Shown in pieces: positions 41,576-52,672 of a DNA stretch of 64,000 nucleotides. Every line of letters begins with the position of its first letter. The first letter of the stretch is position 1. The stretch comes from Zygnema cylindricum (taxonomy: Eukaryota > Streptophyta > Zygnematophyceae > Zygnematales > Zygnemataceae). The stretch covers positions 101,001 through 165,000 of the forward strand of contig JBBHKE010002193.1 of assembly GCA_037447655.1 (NCBI GenBank), read 5' to 3'. The position numbers and the translations under genes are program-made. Under the pieces are notes generated by a model. The model was not told where the DNA came from, did no database searches, and saw nothing but the letters and a program-made list of their open reading frames with translations.

Positions 41576-41860
41576 CATTTTAGTAAAATATTTTATACTT
41601 CAAAATCTGCAACTTTCTAAATATGGCGGCAGCCATGGCGTGCCTTTGATCCTTACTCTTTTTCTTTAAAAACTAAAATAGAGAAGTGAACTATTAATTA
41701 TCTCTTTTCATCATATCCAACGGTTAATGTTACAACCTAGACCTTTGGAGAATATTGGCAAGATTCTTTTAATCTTGTTTACAAATAAAAACAAAATTTG
41801 AGGTACAACGTAGTACGGAATGGTTTAGATTTCTGTAAACAACCTCACTTCTTGTCCCAT

Positions 41861-43282
41861 GGAACTCCTCCTACCCCTCCTACCCCTCCTACCCCTCCTA
41901 CCTCTCCTCCCCCTCCTACCCCTACTCCCCCTCCTCCCCTTCCCCGCCGTACCCCTCTCCCCCCCTCCCCCCCTCACCCCCTCCCCCCCCTCCCCCCCTT
42001 CCCCCCCTCCCCCTCCTCCTCTTCCTCCCCCTCCTCCCACTACTCCCCCTCCCCCCCTTACCCCTCCTCCCCCTCTTCCCCCTCCCCTCCTCCAACTCTT
42101 CGTCCCCCTCATCCACCTCATCCCCTTCAACCTCCTCCCCCTCACCCACCTCAACCAGCTCCTCCCCCCCCTCCCCCACCTCCCCCCCCTCCCCCCCCTC
42201 CCCTCCCTCCCCTCCCCCCCTCCTCCCCCTCTTCCCTCTCCTCCCCCTCCTCTTCCTTACCTCCCACCCCTCCCCACCCTTCCTCACCTCCCCCCCCTCA
42301 TCCCCCTCCCTCTCCTCCTCCCCCTCCTCCCCCTCTTTCCCCTCCTCCCCCTCCTCCCCATCCTCCCCCCCCCCTCCTCCCCCCCCTCCTCCTCCTCCTC
42401 CTCCTCCTCCTCCCCCTTCTCCTCCCCCTCCTCCTCCTCCCTCCCTCCCCCCCCTCCCCACCCTTCCTCCCCTCCCCCCACTCATCCCCCTCCCCCTCCT
42501 CCTCCCCCGCCTCTCCCTCCTCCCCATCCTCCCCCTCCCCACCCTCCTCCCCCCCCCTTTTCCCCCTCATCCTCCTCCTCCTCCCCCTCCTCCCCCTACT
42601 CCTCCCCCTCCTCCTCCCCCTCCTCCTCCCACTACCCCTCCTACACCCCACCCCCACCCCCTCCTCCGCCCCATTCCCCTCCCCACCCCCCTGCCCCTCC
42701 CCCTCCCCCCCCCCTCCCCCTCCCCCTCCCCCTCCCCCTCCCCCTCCTCAACCTCCCGCTCCCCCTCCTCTTCCTCCTCCTCCTCCTCCTCCTCCTCCTC
42801 CTTCTCCTCCTCCCCCTCTCCCCCCCCCTCCCTCTCCCCCTCCCCCTCCTCCTCCTCCTCCTCCTCCTCCTCCTTTTCCTCCTGCTCCTCATCCTCCTCC
42901 TCCTCCAGCCCTCCCTCCCCCTCCTCCGCCCCCTCTCACTCCTCCCCCCCTCCCCCCCCCTCTCCCTCCCCCTCCACCTCCACCTCCCCCTCCCCCTTCC
43001 CTCCCCCTCCCCTTCCCCCTTACCCTCCCCCTCCTCCACCTCCCCCTCCCCCTCCCTCTCCTCCTCCTCCTCCTCCTCTTGCTCCCCCTCCTCCTCCTCC
43101 TCCTCTCCCTCCTCTTCCTCCTCCTCCTTCCTCTTCCCCTCCTACTCCTCATCCTCCTCCCCCTCCTCTTCCCTCTCCCTCTCCCCCTCTCCCTCCTCCT
43201 CCACCTCCGCCTCCCTCTCCCCTCCCCCTCCACTTCCCCCTCCCCCCTCCCCTTTCTCCTCCCCCTCCCCCTCCCCCTCCCC
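41861..43282 (+). repeat. 1.4-kb pyrimidine tract, left half of a tract split by copia element 1
   Basis: C-rich CCCCTCCTCC-type sequence. The very long Pro/Leu/Ser frames here (41798-43318, 41859-43421) and the Gly/Arg/Glu frames opposite are compositional. It continues at 49729 after the retrotransposon. Confidence 0.92.
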
Positions 43283-44326
43283 TGTAGAAATTCATGGTCC
43301 ATTTTATGTATTTTCTAGGTCTAAATTTAAATATAGAAAGAAGCCGAGGCAGTCTACCTTTAACTTCTTTCTCCAACTCTCAAACTTGTCGCAGTCACTG
43401 GGAAATTGGAGAGGGAGCTAGAGCCATGGCTACCTAGGCTATCCAGAGGTTTATGGGAAATTTATATTAGTTAGTGGTTTATTTACTAAAAGGTATGTGC
43501 CGGCCACAGGATTTGATCCTGGTACTTACCGGCCGGCAGACAACAGTTAGCCGGTAGCCTTAGCCGTTAAGTCTAGAACTAATGTTACGTAGTATATGGT
43601 TTGATATTTATCTAAACATGAATACGTAGGATAAATCATTTAACTGTAATTGTTTACGAAATACATAGATCCAGTAATGTAAAAGTACGGATTACGGTGC
43701 GGAGAAGAAATCAATACCGCGCATTTATTTCTTTGGTGAAACGAATATCGCGCATGTATTTATTACGTCTACGATTAAAATCGAATTTAATCGGACGTCC
43801 AGAATTAGCGCCGAGATCGCGGAAGAAGATTTCGGCGGTTTGTGGCCATCGCCACATCGGATGACAAGTGGCAAAATTACATTGAATCGTGGTATCTCTG
43901 GAGATTATGGCACCGAATCCGGATATGACATGTGTCGACATTTAGGCCATGTCGTACAATGTCGTACATAAAGTACACCGGCAGGTGTACTTTTGCGTAC
44001 ACAACTGTAATCTCATTGGTTCCGTGCATCAATAGATAGAGTCTGTGAGAGAGATAGGACTTAGAAAAATTAGGAGATAGGACCCTCTCTCCCAAAGGAG
44101 CTTCTGTACAAAAGGTTAACTTTGACCCTCCATAACTTACTGCTCAGGGGAGCAAATTCAGAGATTATTTTTGCTAGCGACTCAAGGGAGTCTTGCCTTC
44201 ACATGGGTGCAGGTGTTCAAAGTTTTTGTCAGCTAGGATGGCATTTGTTTTTGCTGAAACACAAAGGGGTTAGAGTTATCCTAGAGGCTTCTTAGAAGCG
44301 GTACACTTTGAGGTCTCAGAGTTACA
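43283..44326 (+). repeat. 5' LTR of copia element 1
   Basis: TG...CA termini. It contains the GGATTTGATCCTGGTAC near-palindrome at about 43507, the ACCGCGCATTTATTTC unit, a likely R region AGATAGGACTTAGAAAAATT (about 44060), and ends AGGTCTCAGAGTTACA. Confidence 0.88.
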
Positions 44327-44330
44327 GGTT

Positions 44331-45859
44331 ATGGGCCCACCCTGTAGGGTACAAATATTTAATGGAACAGGCTTCATATACTGGGAAAGTATGATGATAG
44401 GAGCACTATGCGAAAAAAGGTTTTCGGGGATAGTGAGTGGACAGTTGGGGCGTCCATCAAATCTTGGAATACCTCCAAGGTTTGGAGGAAGCAGATTGAG
44501 CAGGAAATAGGATCCTCCTTCAATGGAGGAAACAAAGGAAGTAGAAGTGGTGGACAAAGGAAAGTAGAAGGAGGCGACCACACCAATAGCAACTAGTTCG
44601 GCATTCATTTCACCTATTTCGAGGAACGAGGAGAATGATACTAAAACTTGGGACTTCAACAATATGGCGGCAAAGCACTTCATCCTACGCCATCTCACTC
44701 AATAACTTGCATGTCCTCATTTGCAGATAGAAAGGGCATCCGATCTTTGGATGGCTCTCATAGAGATGTACCGAAGTGGTACGATTGAGCAACAACAGTT
44801 GGCTGATCAGAAAGTTAAAGAGTATGTATACAAAGGGGGGGAATGTTGGATTTTTCCAATGAGCTTGCCACACATTTCATGGAGCTAGAGAGTGCGGGAA
44901 AAGATTTTAGTGAAAAAGAAAAGGTTAACTGTTTAGTGATGAAGTTACCCGATGAGTTCAAAAACATTGTCAACCGTGTGCAGGACTTGCCGGACTCAAG
45001 GTGGATGTGGAACTTAGTGGTAGGGATGATTCTTGTTTGGGAGAATACGATTGAGATGCGAAGGGGAGGAAAGACTGGCCAAACCTTGGCAACTGCGAAT
45101 GATTGGAGGAACAAGGATTCACGGAAACCGGTCAAAAACTATGGGGGGAGGGAGCAGAAAAATCAGACCGACGAGTTTGGACCAAGGGCTCCCAAAGGTT
45201 TATGTCATTTTTGTAAGAAACCTGGGCACTATATAGCAGAGTGCACTAAGCTAACTGAGCTTCGGTTAAAGGAGGGGCAGGCCGGTGGTACCCGGAGAGG
45301 AAAGAAAAAGGCCCTTGTGACACAAGTACATGAGGCGGAATCCGAGAACGAGGACGATGAGCTCCTTTTGGATGAGGAGTTCGAGGCGAAAAACGAGGTC
45401 GAAATTCCACGAAGGCAGAAATGTGCTTACCGTGGATTGAAAAGTGAAGCAGGCTGGATTATAGATTCATATGCCTCCATGCACATGTGTAAAGATAGGC
45501 ACCTGTTCACTAAGATAATAAAGATTCCCACCGTAGAGATAGAGTATGGGGATGGGAGGATAGTCACCACTACTCTTGTAGGATCGGTAGATCTGAAAGT
45601 GTTTGAAGATAGAAAGACATCCATAGTAACATTCTCATATGTGTTGTTTATTTCGGAGCTGAACAAAAACCTCATCTCTACATCCGTATTAGATGATAAA
45701 GGTTTTTTTACTAGCACTAGGGAAGGAGTCTTTACTGCTAGTTTTGAGGAGGATCTCTATTTCATTGTAGAGAAAGGTAGCCATGGGATGTTTAGGCTGG
45801 TTTTAAGTAATGAAAAGAAGAAACTTTATTATGCTGGTGTTCATGATATTATGATATGA
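44331..45859 (+). pseudogene. Copia element 1 Gag-protease
   Basis: It begins ATGGGCCCACCC four bases after the LTR and reads IFNGTGFIYWESMM..ALCEK, the Gag N-terminal motif, with two TAG codons before 44590 and a frame change. From 44843 the frame is open: ELATHFMELESAGKDFSEK, LPDEFKNIVNRV, the zinc knuckle CHFCKKPGHYIAEC (45203-45244, CCHC intact), then protease GWIIDSYASMHMCKDRHLF and FSYVLFISELNKNLISTSVL. The protease active site D-S-G reads D-S-Y at 45464, which should abolish catalysis. The frame ends at TGA 45857-45859, where Trp is expected. Confidence 0.82.
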
Positions 45860-46560
45860 CATAAGAGGCTTAGGCATGTGAATGTAGAGAAGTTAAGAGA
45901 GATGAAAAAGATGGGAGTGGTGGAAGGGATTAAGTTCAGTGAGAATGATAATATAAGTGATTATAGTGGATGTGCTCAAGGTAAAACACATAAATTACCC
46001 TTTCCTAAAACAGCAACCTATAAGGGAGAATAACTTCTGGATCTAGTACACACAGATATTTGGGGACCGGCTAAAGTACCCTCACCGGGGGGGAAGAGAT
46101 TTATGATGACCATTGATGATTGGTCTCAGTATTCCCGAGTGTATTTTTTGAAAAACAAGTCAGAAGCTCAGGATTGTTTTAGACAATATAAAGCATGGAG
46201 CGAAAAACTCCATGAAACTCCAATCAAGAGAATACGGAGTGACAATGGTGGAGATTATACTTCTAACCAGTTTGAGGATTTTCTGAGGGAAGATGGGGTC
46301 CAACACCAAAAGACAGTTCCAGAAAACCCGGAACAGAATGGGGTAGCTGAAAGGTTAAATAGAACACTAAGTGATAGTGCTAGAAGTATGTTGTTAGATA
46401 AGAAGATAGGAAAAAGGTTTTGGGCAAAAGCAATGAACTTTGCTAATTACCTCAAAAATAGAGATCTTACTTCAGCTATAAAAGATCAAACACCTTATGA
46501 GAGATGGACAGGCCAGAAACCAGACATATCTCACTTAAAGGTATTCGGCAGTTAAGTATT
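45860..46560 (+). pseudogene. Copia element 1 integrase
   Basis: The pre-integrase box HKRLRHVN..GCAQGKTHKLPFPK is followed by the catalytic core: HTDIWGPAKVPSPGGKRF, IDDWSQYSRVYFLKNKSE, RSDNGGDYTSNQFEDFLRE and EQNGVAERLNRT. The D, D and E residues of the DDE triad (TDIW, SDNG, GVAER) are all present. A TAA lies before the core at 46031 and another at 46553-46555 after VFGS, where the sister element has Gln. Confidence 0.82.
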
Positions 46561-47225
46561 CAGGCTAGATAGTGATCGGTCCTATTCGAAGCTAGATCCT
46601 AAAGGAAAACCGGGATACTTATTACGATATGATGAGGATGTTAAAGGATATAGAGTTTATGATCTAAAAATAGAAGATATAATCTTAGTAAAGCATCTAG
46701 TAGTTATGGATGAAGGAAAGTCTGTGGATCCCTTCAAGTATACAAAGTCAGTAAAAATCAGATTTGAGTCAGAAAATTTCGATGACTTTGAGCTTTCCAA
46801 ATATCCAAGTTTTAGAGAAGATGACATTCTTGCAGGTACAAATCAGACCGAAAAGGACTCGGCTGTGGAAACTCCAGTGACAACTCTACCCGAAGGGAAA
46901 GACGTGGTGGAAATTGATTTGGAATCAAGGGATAGGGGAGAAGCCGAGTTTGTTCGAAAAAATCCACGAGAACCATCTATTCCGGCCTCAGATTTTGAGG
47001 GGGGAAGGAGAAGTAGCAAAAGACTGCAAGAAAAACAGGTTAATAACAAAGTAACTAAACTATCTCATCAAGATGAACCTCAAACTTATGGAGAGGCGAT
47101 GACTTGTCCAGAAAGAAATCGGTGGAAGACAGCCATCAATGAGGAGATCGCCTCTATTATGGCAGCCGATAATTGGGAGCTGGCTGATTATCCAACTAAC
47201 CGAAAACCAATCGCTTGTAAGTAGG
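46561..47225 (+). pseudogene. Copia element 1 integrase tail / RT linker
   Basis: It contains KGYRVYDLK..IILVKHLVVMDEGK, an acidic linker EIDLESRDRGEAEF, SSKRLQEKQ, and the RT entry MTCPERNRWKTAINEEIAS and NWELADYPTNRKPIACK. It ends at TAG 47222-47224 in place of the conserved Trp of K-W-V. Confidence 0.75.
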
Positions 47226-47870
47226 TTATCAAATTAAAACTGAACCCAGATAACACAATTGAGCGCTACAAGGCCCGACTAGTGGCAAAGGGATTTACAC
47301 AAAAAGAGGGAATTGACTACGAGGAAACCTTTCCCCCGGTGGTCAGATTTCCCTCAGTCCGCATACTTCTCAGCCTCGCAGCAGCGGAAGACATGGAAGT
47401 GCACCAGATGGATATCAAAACAGCCTTTTTGCATGGAGAATTGGAAGAGGAGATCTTCATGCGACAACCCAAAGGGTTTGTGGAGGAAGGAGAGGAGAGT
47501 AAGGTATGGCGGCTAATTAAATCTCTTTATGGTTTGAAACAGGCGCCTTGACAGTAGAATAAGAAGCTTGATGAGTTTCTTACCAGTTTGGGATATATTC
47601 AAATCAGCTCAAATCACTCAATCTATGTTTTTGAAGATGAAGAAGGTTTTATATTTATTGCAATTTATGTTGATCATTTGCTCGTTTTAAGTAAATCAAT
47701 GGAAAAAATTAATAAACTGAAAACCGATCTTAAGGGGAGATTTCAAATGAACGATATGGGGGAGGCAAAATGTATTTTGGGAAATGAAGTAGAGAGAGAC
47801 CGAAAAAGAAAAATTATAAGATTGACTCAAAAGGAAGCAATAAGGAACACGCTAGAAAATTTCAAATAGA
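47226..47870 (+). pseudogene. Copia element 1 reverse transcriptase
   Basis: YKARLVAKGFTQKEGIDYEE, VRILLSLAAAEDMEVHQMD, KTAFLHGELEEEIFMRQPKG and LIKSLYGLKQAP are the standard copia RT blocks. Two stops (47549-47551, 47555-47557) replace Trp codons after QAP. The catalytic box YVDD reads YVDH at 47667-47678, a loss of one metal-binding Asp. The frame ends near 47869. Confidence 0.83.
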
Positions 47871-48660
47871 TAAAGCTAATAGTTGTACAACTCCAATGGA
47901 GTTAAAGAAGGGAAGTGAGGGGAGTGAGGAAAGAGGAGTCATAGTCTTAGACAAGGAATTATATCCTGAAGAATAGAAGTTCATGCAGACTATTCCTTAC
48001 AGGCAAGTATTGGGAAGTCTAATCTATTATATAAATTTTACCCAGACGGATTTAGCTACAGCTGTAGTAGTGCTGAGTAGAAGTCTAAATGCTCCCACTA
48101 AGAGGGATAAGGAAGCAAATAAGAGAGTCCTTAGATATTTGATAGGAACTAGGGATCTATGGTTGCATTTGGGTGGGGAGAATACTGACATCACTACTTG
48201 GAGTGATGCCAGTTATGGTGATGCTCCGATAAGGAGATGCACTTCTGGATATGTATTGTATGTGGGTGATGGGGCTTGCAGTTCGAGTAGCAAACAACAA
48301 AAAGTTATTGCTCAGTCCACCATACAGGCTGAGTATATGGCCTCTTGCTCTGCTGTAAAAGAATTGATGTGGGTCAAGTCTTTGCTTAGTGAGCTTGGTC
48401 ACCTTAAGAGTGGTGTGCAGAATTTTTTTTGTGATAATCAGGCAGCAATCGCTATTTCTGCCAATCCTAAACATCATTTTAAGGCCAAACACATGGACAT
48501 CAAACTCAGCTTTGTTAGAGAGAAAGTTGAAAACAAAATAATCAGTTTAGAGTACAAACCTGACAGTGAGATGGTAGCAGATATGATGACCAAACCTGTG
48601 CCTTCCCCTAAGCTACTTTTCTACAGGGAGAAGTGTGGTCTGAAATTAAAGATTAACTAG
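47871..48660 (+). pseudogene. Copia element 1 RNase H
   Basis: After a TAG at 47974-47976, MQTIPYRQVLGSLIYYINF opens a 225-codon frame through TWSDASYGDAPIRRCTSGY, IAQSTIQAEYMASCSAVKEL, FFCDNQAAIAISANPKHHF and KHMDIKLSFVREKVENK to TKPVPSPKLLFYREKCGL and TAG 48658-48660. The RNase H acidic residues (SDASYG, AEYMA, CDNQ) are present. Confidence 0.83.
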
Positions 48661-48673
48661 AAAATAAGGGGAG

Positions 48674-49728
48674 TGTAGAAAGTAATGGTCCATTTTAAGC
48701 ATTTTCTAGGTCTAAATAGTAATATAGAAAGAAGTCGAGGCAGTCTACCTCTAACTTCTTTCTCCAACTCTCAAACTTGTCGCAGTCACTGAGAAATTGG
48801 AGAGGGAGCTAGAGCCATGGCTACCTAGGCTATCCAGAGGTTTACGGGAAATTTATATTAGTTAGGGGTTTATTTACTAAAAGGTATGTGCCGGCCACAG
48901 GATTTGATCGTGGTACCTACTGGCTAGCAGACAACAGTTTGCCAGTAGCCTAAGCCGTTAAGTCTAGAACTAATGTTACGTAGTACATGGTTTGATATTT
49001 ATTAAAACATGAATACGTAAGATAAATCATTTAACTGTAATTGTTTACGAGATACATAGATCCGGTAATGTATAAGTACGGATTACGGTACGGACAAAAA
49101 ATCAATACCGCGCATTTATTTCTTTAGTGAAACGAATACTGCGCATGTATTTATTACCGCTACGATTAAAATCAAATTAAATCGGACGGCCGGAATTAGC
49201 ACCGAGATCGCAAAAGAAGATTTCGGCGGTTTGTGGCCATCGCCACATCGGATGACACGTGGCAAAATTACATTGGATCGTGGTATTTCCAGAGATTATG
49301 GCACCGAATTCGGATATGACAATTGTCAACATTTAGGTCATGTCGTACAATGTCTGTACATAAAGTACACCGGCAGCTATACTTTTGTGTACGGAACTGT
49401 AATCTGATTGGTTCCGTACATCAATCGATAGAGTCTATGAGAAAGATAGGACTTAGAAAAATTAGGAGATAGGACCCTCTCTCCCAGAGAGCTTTTGTAC
49501 AAAAGGTCAACTTTGACCCTTCATAACTTACTGCTCAGGGGAGCAAATTTAGAGATTATTTTTGCTATCGACTCAGGGGAGTCTTGCCTTCACAGGGGTG
49601 CAGGTGTATAGAGTTTTTGTCTGCCAGGGTGGCAGTTGTTTTTGCTGAAACACAAAGGGGTCAGAGTTATCCTAGAGGCTTCTTGGAAGTTGTCCACTTT
49701 GAGGACTTATGGAGGTATCAGAGTTACA
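48674..49728 (+). repeat. 3' LTR of copia element 1
   Basis: It begins TGTAGAAAGTAATGG directly after AAGGGGAG and ends GGTATCAGAGTTACA. It differs from the 5' LTR by scattered substitutions. Its last bases, GGTATCAGAG, resemble the initiator-tRNA primer site common in plant copia elements. Confidence 0.88.
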
Positions 49729-50353
49729 TCCCCCTCCCCCTTCTCCTCCCCCTCCCCCTCCCCCTCCCCCCTCCTCCCCCTCCCCCTCCCCCTCCCCCTC
49801 CCCTTTCTCCACCCTTCCTCCCTCTCCCCTTCCTCCTCCTCCTCTTCCTCCCTCTCACCTCCTCCTCCCTCTTCCCTCGTTCTGCTTCTGCTCCTCCTCC
49901 TCCTCCTCCTCCTCGTGCTCCTCCTCCTTCTTTTTCTCCTCCCCCTCCTCCTCTTTCTCCCCCCCTTCTCCTCCCCCTCCTCCCTCTTTCCTCCCTTTAT
50001 CCTCCCTCTATCCTCCCTCTCTCCTCCCTTTCTCTTCCCTCTCTCCTCCTCCCCTTCTCCTCCTCCTCCTCCTCCTTCTCCGCCTCCTCCGCCTCTTCCT
50101 CCTCCTCCGCCTCCTCCTTCTCCTCCCCCTCCCCCCCATCTCCTTCCCCATATCCTCCCCCTCCTCCCTCTCTCCTCCCTCTCTCCTCCCTCTCCCCACC
50201 CCCTCTTCTTCCTCCTCCTCCTCCTCTTCCGCCTACTCCTCCTCCCCCTCCTCTGCCTCCCCTCCTCCTCCCTCTCCCCTCCTCCCTCTCCCCTCCTCCT
50301 CCCCCTCCTCCTACTCTTCCTCCCCCTCCCCCTGTTCCTTCTCCACCTTTTCC
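49729..50353 (+). repeat. Pyrimidine tract, right half of the split tract
   Basis: CCTCCCCCTCCTCC-type sequence continuing the 41861-43282 tract. Pro/Ser/Leu frames are artefacts. Confidence 0.9.
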
Positions 50354-50809
50354 TAAACGTTACACAACCACATTTGCAAGAGGAGAACCTACAGTAGGAG
50401 TGTGACAGTGGTAGCAGGGTAGGAGTGTGACAGCGGTAACACTCATGGTCTGATGTGGTCTGATGTCTACAATGTCACGGTCAACATTACGATGTCACGT
50501 GATGTCGCGGGAGTTGTGACAACATTTGTCATTGTAGACGTGAACATCCGTCGTTAGTTTTTGAGACGTCACCAATTGCCGCGTGTATTGTAGACGTTTA
50601 CAACCGTCGTAGTTATCGCGTACGTCATCATTCATAGTAAGTTTCGTAGTCGTTTCCAACCGTCGCAAGTTGTACCCACATCTACACCCGTCACATTCCA
50701 AAGTTCCGATTTCATTTTCGCACATAGGGACGCTTTTCAAAGTAGTACGGAACACTTCACTACAGTCCAAAATACTTTTTCAAAGTATCGCCTACATGGG
50801 GACGTACCC
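50354..50809 (-). mobile_element. G-family element fragment G5 and short repeat
   Basis: GCAAGAGGAGAACCTACAGT at 50376-50395 recurs at 52674-52693. From about 50460 GTAGACGT-type words lead to the G terminus TACATGGGGACGTACCC, which ends at 50809 followed by TTA. The opposite terminus is missing. Confidence 0.5.
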
Positions 50810-51018
50810 TTATTAGCATCAAGGATTTTTTCGCCACTTAAAACATATTTTCACCGTACACACCTGTCGGATTGTGGATCTGACGGTTGCGACTGAAAGG
50901 TAAGATTCTCAGCTTCCAATTGGCGGCCATAAATTGAAAACCTGACAAGTGTGCACGGAGAAAAGATGTTTTAAGTGGCGCAAAAAACCTTGACGCTAAT
51001 AACGATTCGCGGTTGTAG
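50810..51018. mobile_element. CTACACCGC-family element C8 with long fold-back arms
   Basis: TTATTAGCATCAAGGATTTT, TCGCCACTTAAAACAT on the left is complementary to ATGTTTTAAGTGGCGC, CAAAAAACCTTGACGCTAATAA on the right (arms of about 58 bases, loop about 77). The right end continues CGATTCGCGGTTGTAG. The left TIR tip is missing because G5 sits at its TTA. Confidence 0.6.
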
Positions 51019-52350
51019 TCTTTTTTGATTCGAAGTCTGACACGCGTCGAGAAATATTTGGCGCCGTTGATTTGCTCGCCAGAATTGTACGGATTTGTGG
51101 TTATGGAGGGTCCAATATTTAAAGATCCTGCGTATCGGGGACCGATTTTTGCTAGTTGTCAAAATACGATCGGATCCGAGCTTGCACAAAAAGCCAAAAC
51201 AATCTTTGGAAAAAGTTGTGGCAGTTTCTTGAAGCTCCCACGTGCAATCATTATTGTGTAACTGTTTGTTTAATCACTCACAACAAATGTCCATTTGTGA
51301 AACTTGTTGCAACCCAATCCTTGTACGGACATACATTCTACGTGGCTCGTGAGAAGTCTTTAAATCCCATTTTTTCGAAACATTTCCGGCCGTTGTTCTT
51401 GTCGTTTTGGTCAAAAACGTACTTTTACATGTGAATTCTGTCTTACTGGTATCAGAAACGACAAAATGTACTGCCACTAAAAATATCTCAGCAACCGTAA
51501 AAAAAAAATAAAGCACAAACAAACAAAGCTTCGTGTGCACCAGCCCCGAGGGCTACAGTTGAGCCCTACCCGGCCAATGTCACGTCACCTTAGGACCACA
51601 CTTCTTGTCATTTTGAGATTTTGTCCGTACAGTTTCCATCTGGACGGTGAGGATTCGCCGATCATTAAAAATCCAAAATCGTACGAAAAAAATGGCCTGA
51701 TGAGCGCCTGGCCCCCCTAGCCCTGGGGCTCTTCGTAGCCAACAAATATGATGCGTCAGTCCTACTGTCCACTACAGTATCGTCAGCCTACGCTCCTAGA
51801 CTACCAGACCTAACTTTAACATGCGCGTCCAATCAGACTTCTTGCCCTGAAAATTTCGTGGTTTCCATTCACTGGTCCCTGGACAAAAAAAAGTTACCGA
51901 AACAAAGTGAGATGAAGGTTTTCTGTTGTAACAGAGAACCCTCTGTTAGCGTAAAAATCAACGGACCTGCGAAGACTTTCTTCCAAATAGAAAGATCGAC
52001 CAGAATTAGGTTACTCGAACCCCATCGTCGTATACGACAAGATTAGCTAAGACAAGATAAAAATACGTTACAATGTGAGCGTGTGCCCTATAGTTTCACA
52101 GCCTCTTGTTAATTTCACACCCTCTTGTTTTTACGGTTCACTGTGCACATCCACCCACAGCCCCATCGACAAAATATGTACGGACACCGACCATGTTTCG
52201 GGGTTTCATTCGTTACTGCCAAAGCAATGTACTTTTTTTTAGATTGAAAGTACGACTATCGTACGGTTTTGCAAATTGTGGACAATGAGATGGGAACAGA
52301 AAGACTCCGAGGTGAAAATAGTTCCTTTTTTTTCATTTTCCTAAAATTGT
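51019..52350. other. No recognised gene
   Basis: About 1.3 kb with short frames only. There is no domain, splice-supported exon, TIR or RNA gene that I can support. A short GC-rich island lies around 51542-51580. Confidence 0.4.
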
Positions 52351-52670
52351 ACACCGTGAATCACTATTAGTGTTGATAACAATATGTCGAAGACCTTAAA
52401 AAACGTCCGTTAATCCTTAGTTAGGATTACTAAATTAGTAATTTTGTTTTTTCCATTACACTACAATACAATCGTATAGGAACAATTTCATTAGTGTCGA
52501 TTAATGCGATGTACAAAATGCGTCACTCCGTACTAAAATTGCTAGAAATTTTGTATAAACGTACAAATAAGGGTGAACTTCCATCAGGCAAAAATTGAGG
52601 TTCATTACTAGAAAAAGTGTATTTTCGTACAAGTCTAGCTCATTTTCGTGCCCGTTGTTCTACAACCACA
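52351..52670. mobile_element. Left ends of a C-type and an H-type element
   Basis: TACACCGTGAATCACTATTAG at 52352 is a C-family left end with no right end. GGGTGAACTTCCATCAGGC at 52571 is an H-family end, followed by AAAAATTGAGGTTCATTA matching H1's right end in inverse. It is cut by the LTR beginning near 52673. Confidence 0.5.
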
Positions 52671-52672
52671 GT

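Larger units (their letters stand above)
43283..49728 (+). mobile_element. Copia element 1, complete with both LTRs and TSD TCCCC
   Basis: The 5' LTR (43283-44326) and 3' LTR (48674-49728) both begin TGTAGAAA and end CAGAGTTACA. The 5-base duplication TCCCC (43278-43282 and 49729-49733) is what Ty1/copia integrases make. A polypurine tract AATAAGGGGAG precedes the 3' LTR. The coding order is Gag, zinc knuckle, protease, integrase, RT, RNase H, which is the copia order. The LTRs differ at many sites, so the insertion is not recent. Numerous stops make it defective. Confidence 0.93.

Noticed and set aside
41798-43421. Frames of 506 and 520 codons, Pro-rich, resembling pherophorin/extensin
   Set aside because: Unlike the Ser-Pro exon at 10759-10917, these have no flanking splice logic or adjoining modules, and the tract is cut by a copia element with duplication TCCCC.
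49584-50405. Pro/Ser/Leu frames of 215-273 codons
   Set aside because: They start in an LTR and run through a pyrimidine tract.
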